From Dehalococcoidia bacterium (lineage in GTDB: Bacteria; Chloroflexota; Dehalococcoidia; Tepidiformales; Tepidiformaceae), in the NCBI GenBank assembly GCA_022824925.1, contig JAJDYW010000043.1, forward strand, positions 1 through 64,000: a DNA stretch of 64,000 nt, written 5' to 3'. The notes under the pieces are model-generated. The model had not been told where the DNA came from and searched no databases. It worked only from the letters and a program-made list of their open reading frames with translations. Position numbers and translations under genes: made by a program. Below are positions 26,197 to 34,562 of the stretch, in pieces. The number at the start of each line of letters is the position of its first letter. The stretch's first letter is position 1.

Positions 26197-29100
26197 CGGA
26201 CCTCGTCGCGCGCACCTGCACGGAGATATCCCCGGACAGGGATGGTCACGATTCCGACCCAGAGCCCCAACCGCTGAGCGCCTACCGGTCCGAGCGCGCT
26301 TACGTCCTGCTGGGTGACCCCGGCCTGGGGAAGACCACCGCTCTTGAGCACGAATGCGAGATGACAGGAGAGTCCGCCTACTTCGTCACCGCCCGCGACT
26401 TTCTGGCCCTCGATCTGAACAGCCATCCGGAGTGGCGGGAGAAGACGCTCTTTATTGACGGCCTCGACGAGGTGCGTACGGGTTCCTCCGACGTCCGAAC
26501 ACCCCTCGACGCGATCCGCGGCCGCCTGGATAGTCTTCGATGCCCATCCTTCCGCCTGTCCTGCAGGGAAGCCGACTGGTTGGGCGACAACGACCGGCGA
26601 GCACTGGAACTGGTGGCTCCAGAGGGCAGGGTCACCACCCTACGGCTCGATCCCCTTACCGGCTCCGGGGTGAAGCAGCTCCTCGCCGGCCACGCGAAGA
26701 TCGACGACCCCCAAGCCTTCATCGATGAAGCGGAGGGCCGGGGTATTGAAGGCCTCCTCGCCAATCCGCAGACGCTCAACCTGCTGGCGGATGTGGTTGG
26801 CAGTGAGGGAGAGTGGCCCGAAAGCCGTCTCGAGACCTTTGAACTGGCATGCGGCCGGATGGTCACGGAGCACAACGAGGAGCACTCGTACGGGGCCCGG
26901 CTACCGACCTGTGAGCAGTTGCTGGACGCTGCCGGGTACCTCTGCGCTGCTCAACTCGTGACGGGCGCCGTCGGGTTCTCCCTCGGTCCCGCGCAGGTCG
27001 CAGCCGACTACATTGGCCTCGATGACTGCGGCCACTTGGATCCGGCCGTCCTGAAGCAGGCGCTTGCCACGAAGCTGTTCAAGGCGGTCGATGACAGGCA
27101 CTTCCTTCCGGTGCATCGCCATGTGGCGGAGTTTCTGGGTGCACGTCATCTCGCCCAACACATCACCGAAGGGCTCTCTCCGAGACGGGTGCTGGCGTTG
27201 ATCAGCGGCGCTGACGGAGTCGTGGTTACTGAGATGAGAGGGGTCTCGGGCTGGCTGGCGGCGAAGTCGCCCACCGCCCGCAGCCTTCTCATCGAGCGGG
27301 ACCCGATAGGGGTGGCGCTGTACGGCGACATCGAGGGCTTCTCGACGGAAGAAAAGGGCACCCTCCTGAAGGCGCTCGGGCGGCACGAGGTGCTCGGTCC
27401 CCTCTGGAGGGAAGTGAGCTGGTTCGATCTGGGAGCCACCTTCGGCGCCCTTGCTTCTCCCGACATGGGGCCGGCGATCGACGCCATCCTGTCCGACCCG
27501 TCCCGCGACTCCGACCATGAAGAGCTCGTCCAGTTCGTGCTGACCCTGCTGTGGCGCGGCTCCCCTCCTGCGACCCTGGCCTCGCGGCTGCTCTCCATGG
27601 TGCGAGACGCAAGCTGGCCGCCCCGAGTGACCTCCTCCGCCCTCGACGCGTTCCTCCGCGTGATAGATGAGGACGCCGACCATGCGGACGAGCTCAGGGG
27701 CCTGCTGGGCGCGATTCGCGAAGGGACCATCCCGGACCCGGACCACGGGATGAGGGCAGCACTCCTGACCCGCCTCTATCCGGGGGAGGTCCCCGCCTCC
27801 GACATCTGGGACCACCTGACTGAAAGTGGAAACACGCACCTGGGCGGGCGCTACTGGTCCTTCTGGCAACGTGACCTCCTGAGTCGGTCTTCGGAGGAGG
27901 ATGTAGCTGAGCTTCTGGACAAGCTCTACGAGCGCCGGTCCGACCTGCTGCCAGCCCTCGAGTCACATCGCCTGCATTCCCTGCCCCTGGAGCTGCTGGC
28001 TCAAAGCCTTGAGGATCAAGGCGACCGCGCCCCTGTACCGCGCCTCCACGGCTGGCTGCGTGCAGCTGTACCGTCCGTCACGTGGGGCTTTGGTCCCGAG
28101 GATGACGACACCCGGCGCCGGGTCCGCGTTTGGTTGGAGCAGCGCCCAGAGGCCCAGAAGGCGGTGCTCCTGGAGGGGCTGACGCGGTGCCCTGACGGTG
28201 ACCGCTACAGCCCTGAGTCGTATGAGGTCTGGGGCGCGCTTTACCGGAGCTCGCTGCCACCCGACTTCGGGCGGTGGTGCCTGGACCAGGCTGTCGACCT
28301 TGCGCCCGTGCACTCCAGAGCAGCAGACGACCTCCTCTTGAGAGCATGGCAACACGACGAAGGCCTGTCCCTCTCTCTCATGAGGGACAGGGTTCGTCCG
28401 CATCCCGCACTGGCGGCGAGGCTGTCGGCCCTCGAAGAGAGCGCGGCTTCCTCCGAAGAAGAAGCGGTGCGAGACAGAATTGAGCAGCAAAAGGCGAGCG
28501 AAGAGGAAGCAAGCGAGCGGGAGGAGGACATCGCCTATGTCCGTTCCCATGCCGAGGCCCTGCGCAAAAACCGGGCCCCGATAGGGCTCCTCGATGGCCT
28601 GGGCAGGGCCTACTTTCTCTACCCACGGGCTTCGGCGAAGAACGACGCCCCCGAAGGGGCACTCTCTGAATCCCTGGGGGATGACCCGGGTCTGCTCCAG
28701 GCGGCGCTGGCCGGCCTGCGAGGGACGTTGTGGCGGGACGACGTGCCCGACTCCAACGAGATCGTCCGGCTCAAGGAAACGTCCATGCGGCACCGCCTTG
28801 ACTTCGCGTGCCTCGCTGGCCTCGACATCCTCCGGCGGGAAGACCCCGCCCGCTTCAAGGACCTCACCCAGCGTCAGGTAGAGACGGGGCTGGCGTTCTA
28901 CTACTGCACGGCGGTGGGGTTCACCGAGACCCCGGAGTGGGTCACGGAGTGGATCGAACTCGTTCCCGAGGTCGCGGCGGACGTGGCTGCCCGGTGCACG
29001 CTCTCCGCGGTTCGGTACGGCAACGGGTATTCCCCGGCCCTAGAGACCATCAGGGGGCTCGAAGGGCGCCTGCCCCTGAAGCACGCCACCGTTCTCAGGC

Positions 29101-30266
29101 TGCTTCGAGGCTTTCCAGCGGGAGCGGCCCTGAAGGCGTCGGGGACGCTGGACAGCCTGCTCTGGAGCGCTCTCGCCTCTCCCGACCGGTCGGCTCTCCT
29201 CGACCTCATCGGCGAGAAGCTCTCCCTGAGGAGCATGGGGGTCGCCCAGCGAGTCCGCTGGCTGGCAGCAGGTGCCATTGCTGCTCCGGACGCTCATGGA
29301 GCGGGTCTGAGGGCGTTCGTCAGCAAGGGGCAGAGGCGAGTAAGGGCGCTGGCCGCCTTCTTCGACTCCCGTGACGCCCTGGAGCCTTTGCCGTTCCCGA
29401 GCCAGGAGCAATGCGGCCCGGTCCTCGAGGCCCTCATCGCCCTGATGGGCCGCTCGTTCGCACCCGACGAGTCCACCAAATCCGGCAGCGTGACCGTCGC
29501 GATGACCGCTGCCGGACACATCAGACACCTCATCCAGCAACTGGCCTCCCTGCCCGGGGACGACGCCCTGCAGGCGTTGGACTCACTGGTGTCCGACCCC
29601 GCGCTCGCCCACTGGCACGACCACCTTGAACGGGCTCGCGATGACCAGCGAGTCGTTCACAGGGATGCTGCCTACCGCCACCCGGACCTTGACCACTTCC
29701 ACCGAGCCTTGAACGACGGGGAGCCTGCCAACGCAGGTGACCTCGCCGCCCTCGTCCACGATCGCCTGACTGCTTTGGTTTCACGCCTTCGCACGACCAA
29801 CACGGATGAGTGGCGGCAGTACTGGAACGAGGACTCATGGGGGCGACCAAAGAAGCGAAAGCACGAGGATTCCTGTAGGGATGCCCTTCTGGCCCGGCTG
29901 GCCACGATGCTGCCGGAAGGTGTGGACGCTCAGCCTGAGGGCCAGTACGCAGGCGACAAGCGCTCCGACATCCGGATCGCCTGCGGAGACTGGAACGTCC
30001 CCGTTGAGATCAAGAGGGACGACAACGCCGAGCTCTGGAGCGCCATCAGGAATCAGCTGATCGGGAAGTACACGCGCGACATCGAGGCAGGTGGGTACGG
30101 AATCTACCTGGTGTTCTGGTTCGGTGAGGGGGGATTGCCGCCGCCGCCAACCGGCCGGCGCCCGGCGACCCCAGAGGAGTTGCAAACGCGCCTCGAATCG
30201 ACTCTGAGCGAGGATGAAGCCCTGAAGATCGAGGTTGTGGTCGCTGATGTGAGTCCGGTTCCCTAG
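26193..30266 (+). CDS. NACHT-like NTPase fused to a C-terminal PD-(D/E)xK nuclease
   Basis: 1357-residue protein. Walker A GDPGLGKT at 41-48 and Walker B LFIDGLDE at 86-93 place it with NACHT/STAND NTPases; the middle 1000 residues are alpha-helical repeat-like, suited to sensing. The C-terminus has RSDIRI (D1259) and VPVEIKRD (E1272, K1274), a nuclease core. Most bacterial NACHT effectors are N-terminal, so a C-terminal nuclease is unusual. Coupled to the upstream ATPase by ATGA. I infer an anti-phage role from domains and context, not from homology to a named system. Confidence 0.75.
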   Translation: MTDLVARTCTEISPDRDGHDSDPEPQPLSAYRSERAYVLLGDPGLGKTTALEHECEMTGESAYFVTARDFLALDLNSHPEWREKTLFIDGLDEVRTGSSDVRTPLDAIRGRLDSLRCPSFRLSCREADWLGDNDRRALELVAPEGRVTTLRLDPLTGSGVKQLLAGHAKIDDPQAFIDEAEGRGIEGLLANPQTLNLLADVVGSEGEWPESRLETFELACGRMVTEHNEEHSYGARLPTCEQLLDAAGYLCAAQLVTGAVGFSLGPAQVAADYIGLDDCGHLDPAVLKQALATKLFKAVDDRHFLPVHRHVAEFLGARHLAQHITEGLSPRRVLALISGADGVVVTEMRGVSGWLAAKSPTARSLLIERDPIGVALYGDIEGFSTEEKGTLLKALGRHEVLGPLWREVSWFDLGATFGALASPDMGPAIDAILSDPSRDSDHEELVQFVLTLLWRGSPPATLASRLLSMVRDASWPPRVTSSALDAFLRVIDEDADHADELRGLLGAIREGTIPDPDHGMRAALLTRLYPGEVPASDIWDHLTESGNTHLGGRYWSFWQRDLLSRSSEEDVAELLDKLYERRSDLLPALESHRLHSLPLELLAQSLEDQGDRAPVPRLHGWLRAAVPSVTWGFGPEDDDTRRRVRVWLEQRPEAQKAVLLEGLTRCPDGDRYSPESYEVWGALYRSSLPPDFGRWCLDQAVDLAPVHSRAADDLLLRAWQHDEGLSLSLMRDRVRPHPALAARLSALEESAASSEEEAVRDRIEQQKASEEEASEREEDIAYVRSHAEALRKNRAPIGLLDGLGRAYFLYPRASAKNDAPEGALSESLGDDPGLLQAALAGLRGTLWRDDVPDSNEIVRLKETSMRHRLDFACLAGLDILRREDPARFKDLTQRQVETGLAFYYCTAVGFTETPEWVTEWIELVPEVAADVAARCTLSAVRYGNGYSPALETIRGLEGRLPLKHATVLRLLRGFPAGAALKASGTLDSLLWSALASPDRSALLDLIGEKLSLRSMGVAQRVRWLAAGAIAAPDAHGAGLRAFVSKGQRRVRALAAFFDSRDALEPLPFPSQEQCGPVLEALIALMGRSFAPDESTKSGSVTVAMTAAGHIRHLIQQLASLPGDDALQALDSLVSDPALAHWHDHLERARDDQRVVHRDAAYRHPDLDHFHRALNDGEPANAGDLAALVHDRLTALVSRLRTTNTDEWRQYWNEDSWGRPKKRKHEDSCRDALLARLATMLPEGVDAQPEGQYAGDKRSDIRIACGDWNVPVEIKRDDNAELWSAIRNQLIGKYTRDIEAGGYGIYLVFWFGEGGLPPPPTGRRPATPEELQTRLESTLSEDEALKIEVVVADVSPVP

Positions 30267-30288
30267 TGAAAGGAAGGTGCACGAGGGC

Positions 30289-30438
30289 TTACCCGATGGC
30301 CTGCCGCCTTGCCAACCCTGCGAGTGGCAGGGAGTAACTCCTTTCGTCAAGACCAGTTCGAGGTTGAGTCCCCGCCGCGTACGTCAGGACGCCATCGTAG
30401 CAATCGCTCACGTAGATCGCCCAACGGTGCTCAGACAT
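30289..30438 (-). pseudogene. truncated HepT-like HEPN remnant
   Basis: 49-residue frame starting 8 nt inside the end of the nucleotidyltransferase gene. SEHRWAIYVSDCYDGVLTYA and a following GLDERSY match the first helices of DUF86/HepT proteins, but the frame then ends, so the RNase-type RNxxxH region is missing. An MNT gene without intact HepT suggests decay of a HEPN-MNT pair. Confidence 0.4.
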
Positions 30439-30736
30439 GCACCGCCTCAGCTTCGACGTAGGGCCGTAACTCCGCGCGCAGCTCCCTGTCCGTCACGAAG
30501 TCGACCGGGCGGCCGAGCAGGTCTTCTAGGTAGTGCCACGTGCCGAAGTACCGCTTCGACCCGAGCGGCCGCCTGAAGGTGACGAGGATATCGACATCGC
30601 TGTCGGGCCCCGCCTCGTCGCGCACGGTAGAGCCGAAGAGCGCCAGATCCACGACGCCAAAGCGCTCGACAAGCACTGGCTTGTGCTCGCGCAGGAGGGC
30701 CAGCACCTCGTCCCTGTCACTCGCCTGCTCAGTCAT
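30431..30736 (-). CDS. minimal nucleotidyltransferase (MNT antitoxin type)
   Basis: 101-residue MNT-fold protein. The LFGSTVRDEAGPDSDVDILV stretch gives the GSx10DxD active site used to AMP-ylate the HepT toxin in intact pairs; LGSKRYFGTWHYLEDLLGRPVDFV follows. The partner downstream is truncated. The ATG overlaps the TGA of an upstream degenerate frame, a sign of former coupling. Leftward, inside the island. Confidence 0.85.
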   Translation of the reverse strand: MTEQASDRDEVLALLREHKPVLVERFGVVDLALFGSTVRDEAGPDSDVDILVTFRRPLGSKRYFGTWHYLEDLLGRPVDFVTDRELRAELRPYVEAEAVHV

Positions 30737-31070
30737 CCCGGCTCTCCGAGGTGCGCCCCAGCCCCTTCAGAATTCTGCCACGACTGCGGTGCCCGCGGTG
30801 CGCTACCTCGATCGTACTCATCGTCGTCGAGAATGTCCTGCTCGATCCGGTCGGCCAAATGCTCAGATGAAGCCTCGGATGGCCCCTGAAGTAGTTGGGG
30901 AATTGGACGAACACGGGTAGGCGCTCGCGGAGCTTCCTAAGAGCGGCGCTTCGGATTCCCGGCACTCTGGCCGCGGTGTCCAGCTTCTGGAAGCGCTTCT
31001 CTTCGGTGGCAGTGGAGCTCCTCGAACTCAAGGCACCGCCCGAACCGCCCACGGACCGGATTCTCTGGAG
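30733..31070 (-). pseudogene. possible frameshifted gene upstream of the nucleotidyltransferase
   Basis: Two reading frames join into a protein-like run: IRSAALRKLRERLPVFVQFP in one frame, then HLADRIEQDILDDDEYDRG in another, ending in a TGA that overlaps the next ATG. A one-base shift near 30897 would join them. No family recognised. Confidence 0.2.
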
Positions 31071-31206
31071 TCTGTGTTGCGCGCGAACGCCACGCTCTAG
31101 GCCAGCAGCGTGGTCGCTTCCTGCTCCGGGTCGTTCGTGAAGCCATGGGAAATGCCCGGGGCGCAGAACCCATCTACGCTGGAGATGCACATGCCGGAGC
31201 AGCGCG

Positions 31207-33180
31207 GTGGAACGGGAACTGATCGACGCCATCGGCGAGTATCTGCACGCGCACGTCGAGCGCCACGGCCACGGGCGCACGGCGGCGGCGTTCGGCGTGT
31301 CACGCCACACGCTCTGGCGCTTCCTTGAGCGCGGCGAGACCGGGCGGTCCCTCCCCGGCGCGGTGATCGCCCAAATCGGCGACACCCCCGAGGCGCTCGC
31401 CGGGGCGACGCGCGCACTCGCCGGTGAAACGCTCCCTGCGCCGTCTCAGCGTCCCGCTCCGCCACTCCTGACGCGCGGCCTGCGGGGGGCGCTGCGGGCG
31501 CTCTGCGAGACGCCCTTCGCGACCGTGGACGAGCTCTCGCGCATCAGCCGGGTTCCCGCCTCCACCCTGCGCGGGCGGCTGGCGCGGCTCCGCGAGCGCG
31601 GCCTCGCCGACGCCCGACCACACCGACTGGCGATGCTGAGCGGGCGTCCGCAGCAGCGCTACTTCCCGACAGCCGCCGGCGTCGCCGCCCTGGGGGAGAC
31701 AACGCAAGATGACGTGCCGCGGCTCTACCCCGTGTCGCGGCAGTGGTTCCGGCTGCTGAGCGAGCGTCTCGACGCCGTCGCCCTCGTCTACGCGCTGACA
31801 GCGCTGATCGCCGACGTCGACCCCGAGCAGGACCGGGTGCGCGTCGACCACTACCGGCACGGGCCGTACGACGCGCTCGTGACGCTCTCCAAGGAACGCT
31901 CCCTGGGAGTGCTGCGACAGGGGCCGATGCTGACCTCCGCCAGCCTGCGCTATCGCATCCGGACCATCGAGCGGCTGGAGACCCGCGAACGTCCCCGGGT
32001 CACGCTGGTCGTGACCGACTCCGACCAGGACAGGCGGCGCGCCTTGCGCGCGCTGGGGGAACCCTCCGGCCATCACCACAGCGCCGTCGCCACGCTGGGC
32101 GACGTGCTCGCCGGGGGCGCGCGGGAGCGCGTCTGGCAACCCGCCCGCTACGGTCGCGGCGACACGCCGACGACGGTCGCCCCCGACTCGAGCCTGGCCT
32201 GGCTGGTGGACCTCGCGGGACGGGAGGTCCGGCACGCAGTGCGGTCGGCGCGGCACCCGGACCAGCTCTACGCGGGCGACGTGCGGGCGACGCCGCCCGC
32301 AGGCGAAGGGTTCGAGGACGCGCTCGCGGTCCAGCTGACGGCCGCCGAGAAGCAGGCGCTGGACCTGCTCGCGTCGTGGCCGCTCTGCACGACGGAGCAG
32401 CTGGGCGGCCTCATGGGGGGCGTGAGCGACCGGCGCGCGAACCAGGCGCTGGGACCGCTGCGCAAACGCGGGCTCGTGCGCCGCGAGGGCAACGCGCTCG
32501 TGCTCACGGACGAGGCGCTCACCGCCCTCGCCCGCCGTGACCGCGCCGCCGTGGGCAGGACGCTCGACCGCTGGACCGCCCAACAGGACGCCTCGGGTGC
32601 CTACGTGGGCAGCGCGCTGCGCGCCGTCGCCGGACAACGCGCGCACCAACGGGGCATTGCGGGGTTCTTCGACATGCTCTGCAGCCAGGCGGAGTACTCG
32701 CAGGACTACGAGTTGCTGGACCTGCTGCCCACCCACCGCTCGCAGATCGCCTACCGGTTCAACGAGAAGGGCTACGTCATCCACCCCGACGCCTCGTTCC
32801 AGTTCGGGTGCCGGGGAGAGTTCCGCTGGTGCCTGCTCGAGTACGAGCGGCGCGCGACGACGCCCAAGCGCCTGCCGGAACGCCTCCGGGCCTACCGCCG
32901 TTACTTCGGGAGCGGCTACCCGCGACGCGACCACGGAGGTCAGCTCCCCCTGGTGCTGTTCGTGTTCGAGTCGGAACCCGCAGAGCAGGGCTTCCTCAGG
33001 GCCGCATCCGGGCTGTCCGAAGTACCGCTGGCGAGCACGACGACGGAATCGCTTGGGTGGCACGGGGCGCTCGGTCCCATCTGGCGTGAGCCGGCGCCTG
33101 CTGCACCCGAACGCCGTTCCCTGCACTACCTCGCGTGGGGTGACAGTTTGTCAGAACGCCGTGCGGGGCACTTCCAGTAG
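31207..33180 (+). CDS. replication-relaxation family protein
   Basis: 657-residue protein of the replication-relaxation family found on integrative and plasmid-like elements. N-terminus has a helix-turn-helix (RTAAAFGVSRHTLWRFLERG), then winged-helix segments (TVDELSRISRVPASTLRGRL; CTTEQLGGLMGGVSDRRANQAL), and a C-terminal region with YELLDLLPTHRSQIAYRFN and a nuclease-like FRWCLLEYERRATTP. The family takes part in element replication or mobilisation. It may initiate at the iteron-like repeats directly after it. Start GTG 31207. Confidence 0.78.
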   Translation: MERELIDAIGEYLHAHVERHGHGRTAAAFGVSRHTLWRFLERGETGRSLPGAVIAQIGDTPEALAGATRALAGETLPAPSQRPAPPLLTRGLRGALRALCETPFATVDELSRISRVPASTLRGRLARLRERGLADARPHRLAMLSGRPQQRYFPTAAGVAALGETTQDDVPRLYPVSRQWFRLLSERLDAVALVYALTALIADVDPEQDRVRVDHYRHGPYDALVTLSKERSLGVLRQGPMLTSASLRYRIRTIERLETRERPRVTLVVTDSDQDRRRALRALGEPSGHHHSAVATLGDVLAGGARERVWQPARYGRGDTPTTVAPDSSLAWLVDLAGREVRHAVRSARHPDQLYAGDVRATPPAGEGFEDALAVQLTAAEKQALDLLASWPLCTTEQLGGLMGGVSDRRANQALGPLRKRGLVRREGNALVLTDEALTALARRDRAAVGRTLDRWTAQQDASGAYVGSALRAVAGQRAHQRGIAGFFDMLCSQAEYSQDYELLDLLPTHRSQIAYRFNEKGYVIHPDASFQFGCRGEFRWCLLEYERRATTPKRLPERLRAYRRYFGSGYPRRDHGGQLPLVLFVFESEPAEQGFLRAASGLSEVPLASTTTESLGWHGALGPIWREPAPAAPERRSLHYLAWGDSLSERRAGHFQ

Positions 33181-33204
33181 GGGGACTGCCCGCGACAGAC
33201 TGTC
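33142..33204. repeat. pair of GACAGnYTGTC palindromes
   Basis: GACAGTTTGTC at 33142-33152 and the perfect palindrome GACAGACTGTC at 33194-33204, spanning the end of the replication-relaxation gene. Confidence 0.5.
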
Positions 33205-33210
33205 ATGCCC

Positions 33211-33328
33211 TCTGCCCCATGCAAAACGCCTGTCCCCACTGAACATTCGCCGTGCCCTTGGGGCAGAGCTACCTACGTTCTTCTCTTTACAGCCTCTGTC
33301 TGCCCCCAACAGCCCCCATTGGGGCAGA
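33211..33328. repeat. iteron-like TCTGCCCC repeats
   Basis: Four 8-bp sites in alternating orientation: TCTGCCCC at 33211 and 33299, GGGGCAGA at 33260 and 33321. They lie between the replication-relaxation gene and a small HTH gene, a typical place for a plasmid-like origin or operator. Confidence 0.55.
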
Positions 33329-33475
33329 TGGTGCAGAACGGGCGTGAGCGCGGTCACGAGCTTCCTGTAGAAAAGGGGGGTGCTGATCTTTCGGTGATCG
33401 GCGCGAGATAGGCTGCAAGCGGCGGGGGTGCCGGCTGTGACGCCCGTCGGCCCGTCCGAGCCGCCGTTGCCGCCC

Positions 33476-33652
33476 ATGTTTCCCTACACTCATCGTCAAG
33501 TCGCGCGCCTGAGCGGCATCTCCTCGGGCTACCTCTCCCAACTGATGAGCGGCGCGCGCTGTCCCGCCCCACCGGTGCGGAGACGGCTGCTGCGAGTCCT
33601 CGGGCTGAGCGACTTCGACGACCTGTTCATCATGGAGGTGGACCCCAGGTAG
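33476..33652 (+). CDS. small XRE-type helix-turn-helix protein
   Basis: 58-residue protein that is almost only a Cro/CI-type HTH: YTHRQVARLSGISSGYLSQLMSGARCPAPPVRRRLLRVLGL. Likely a DNA-binding regulator of the mobile element. ATG 33476 begins at the domain; GTG 33428 would add a proline-rich tail. No SD is clear. The four TCTGCCCC sites upstream are possible operators. Confidence 0.6.
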   Translation: MFPYTHRQVARLSGISSGYLSQLMSGARCPAPPVRRRLLRVLGLSDFDDLFIMEVDPR

Positions 33653-33699
33653 TCATCTCCCTGCGACCCCTTCCCGCTCGTCGCGTCCCCTGCGTCCAT

Positions 33700-33795
33700 G
33701 TTTCCGTTTGACACATTTCCCGGGGATTCTGACCCATGAGGCCGCGTCCGCCACGTTCCCGTTTGACCCAAATCCCGGGGTTTCTAACCCATAGA
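33700..33795 (+). repeat. two 41-bp direct repeats
   Basis: Copies at 33700-33740 and 33755-33795, offset 55 bp, sharing CCGTTTGAC, TCCCGGGG and ACCCAT blocks. They lie in the gap 33653-34185, which otherwise shows no supported gene. A recombination or replication role is possible. Confidence 0.55.
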
Positions 33796-34185
33796 AGTGG
33801 AATACGACCGCACATCCGATGGCTTTTCCGTCACGTCCTGTAGGGGGCGTTTCCCCCCGTAAACACTGGGTTCTTCGGCAGTGCCCCATCCGCTGACATT
33901 CGTCATTTCTCCTTACACGGCTACCGCATCACAACGCTTCTTCCCCTCTCACGCCTCATATAGGGGGGTGCGCGCGCCCTCCCCTACGCGGCATTCCGCC
34001 GCGCCGCCCGCCGCGAAACACTCGATCGCGGTCGCCAGAACCTGGCGGCGGGAGGCGACGGGCAGGCACGACGGACGAACGAGGGCCGAGACACTGCATC
34101 GGTGCAGTGCCTTTCATGGGATTACGCCCGGCGCTCCCGCCCATCACGCTCTGCCCGTGGGACCAGGCGTACGAGGTCGGACGAG

Positions 34186-34380
34186 ATGGAATCGGCGGAG
34201 CAGCGGGAGCGCACGAACCGCGGCCACCGGGGTGGCCCGGAGCCGCGCGTGGTCGCCATCGAGTACCGGCCCACCCCCGACGCGGAGGCGCGCCTGCGGC
34301 GCATTGCCGCGATCCTGCTCGAACACGCGACCCGCGCCACGCCGGTGGACGGCGAGGGCGAGGAATGCGAGGGCGGGTAG
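34186..34380 (+). CDS. small recombinase-associated protein
   Basis: 64-residue hydrophilic protein: an arginine-rich head, then VVAIEYRPTPDAEARLRRIAAILLEHA, and an acidic tail. Such proteins commonly sit just before large serine recombinases and may act as directionality or accessory factors, but no function is shown. ATG 34186 follows GGTCGGACGAG with no clear SD. Confidence 0.5.
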   Translation: MESAEQRERTNRGHRGGPEPRVVAIEYRPTPDAEARLRRIAAILLEHATRATPVDGEGEECEGG

Positions 34381-34514
34381 GACGCTGCGTTGACCCGCTC
34401 GCTCCGGCCCCGCTACGCTGCCGGGGACGACGTGGCCCGGCGGTGCGGTCAACACCCCGGGCCGTGGCGCCCCCTGTATGAGCAGGTGACGCGAGCCGCA
34501 TGCTACCGCTCGCA

Positions 34515-34546
34515 GACCCGCCCCCGCAGGAGGCGGGTCGTTTGTC
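34515..34546 (+). terminator. hairpin ahead of the serine recombinase
   Basis: GACCCGCC / GGCGGGTC stem (34515-34522, 34532-34539) followed by GTTTGTCTTT, 16 nt before the recombinase ATG. Acts either as terminator of upstream transcription or as attenuator. Confidence 0.5.
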
Positions 34547-34562
34547 TTTCGAGGAGGCAGCC

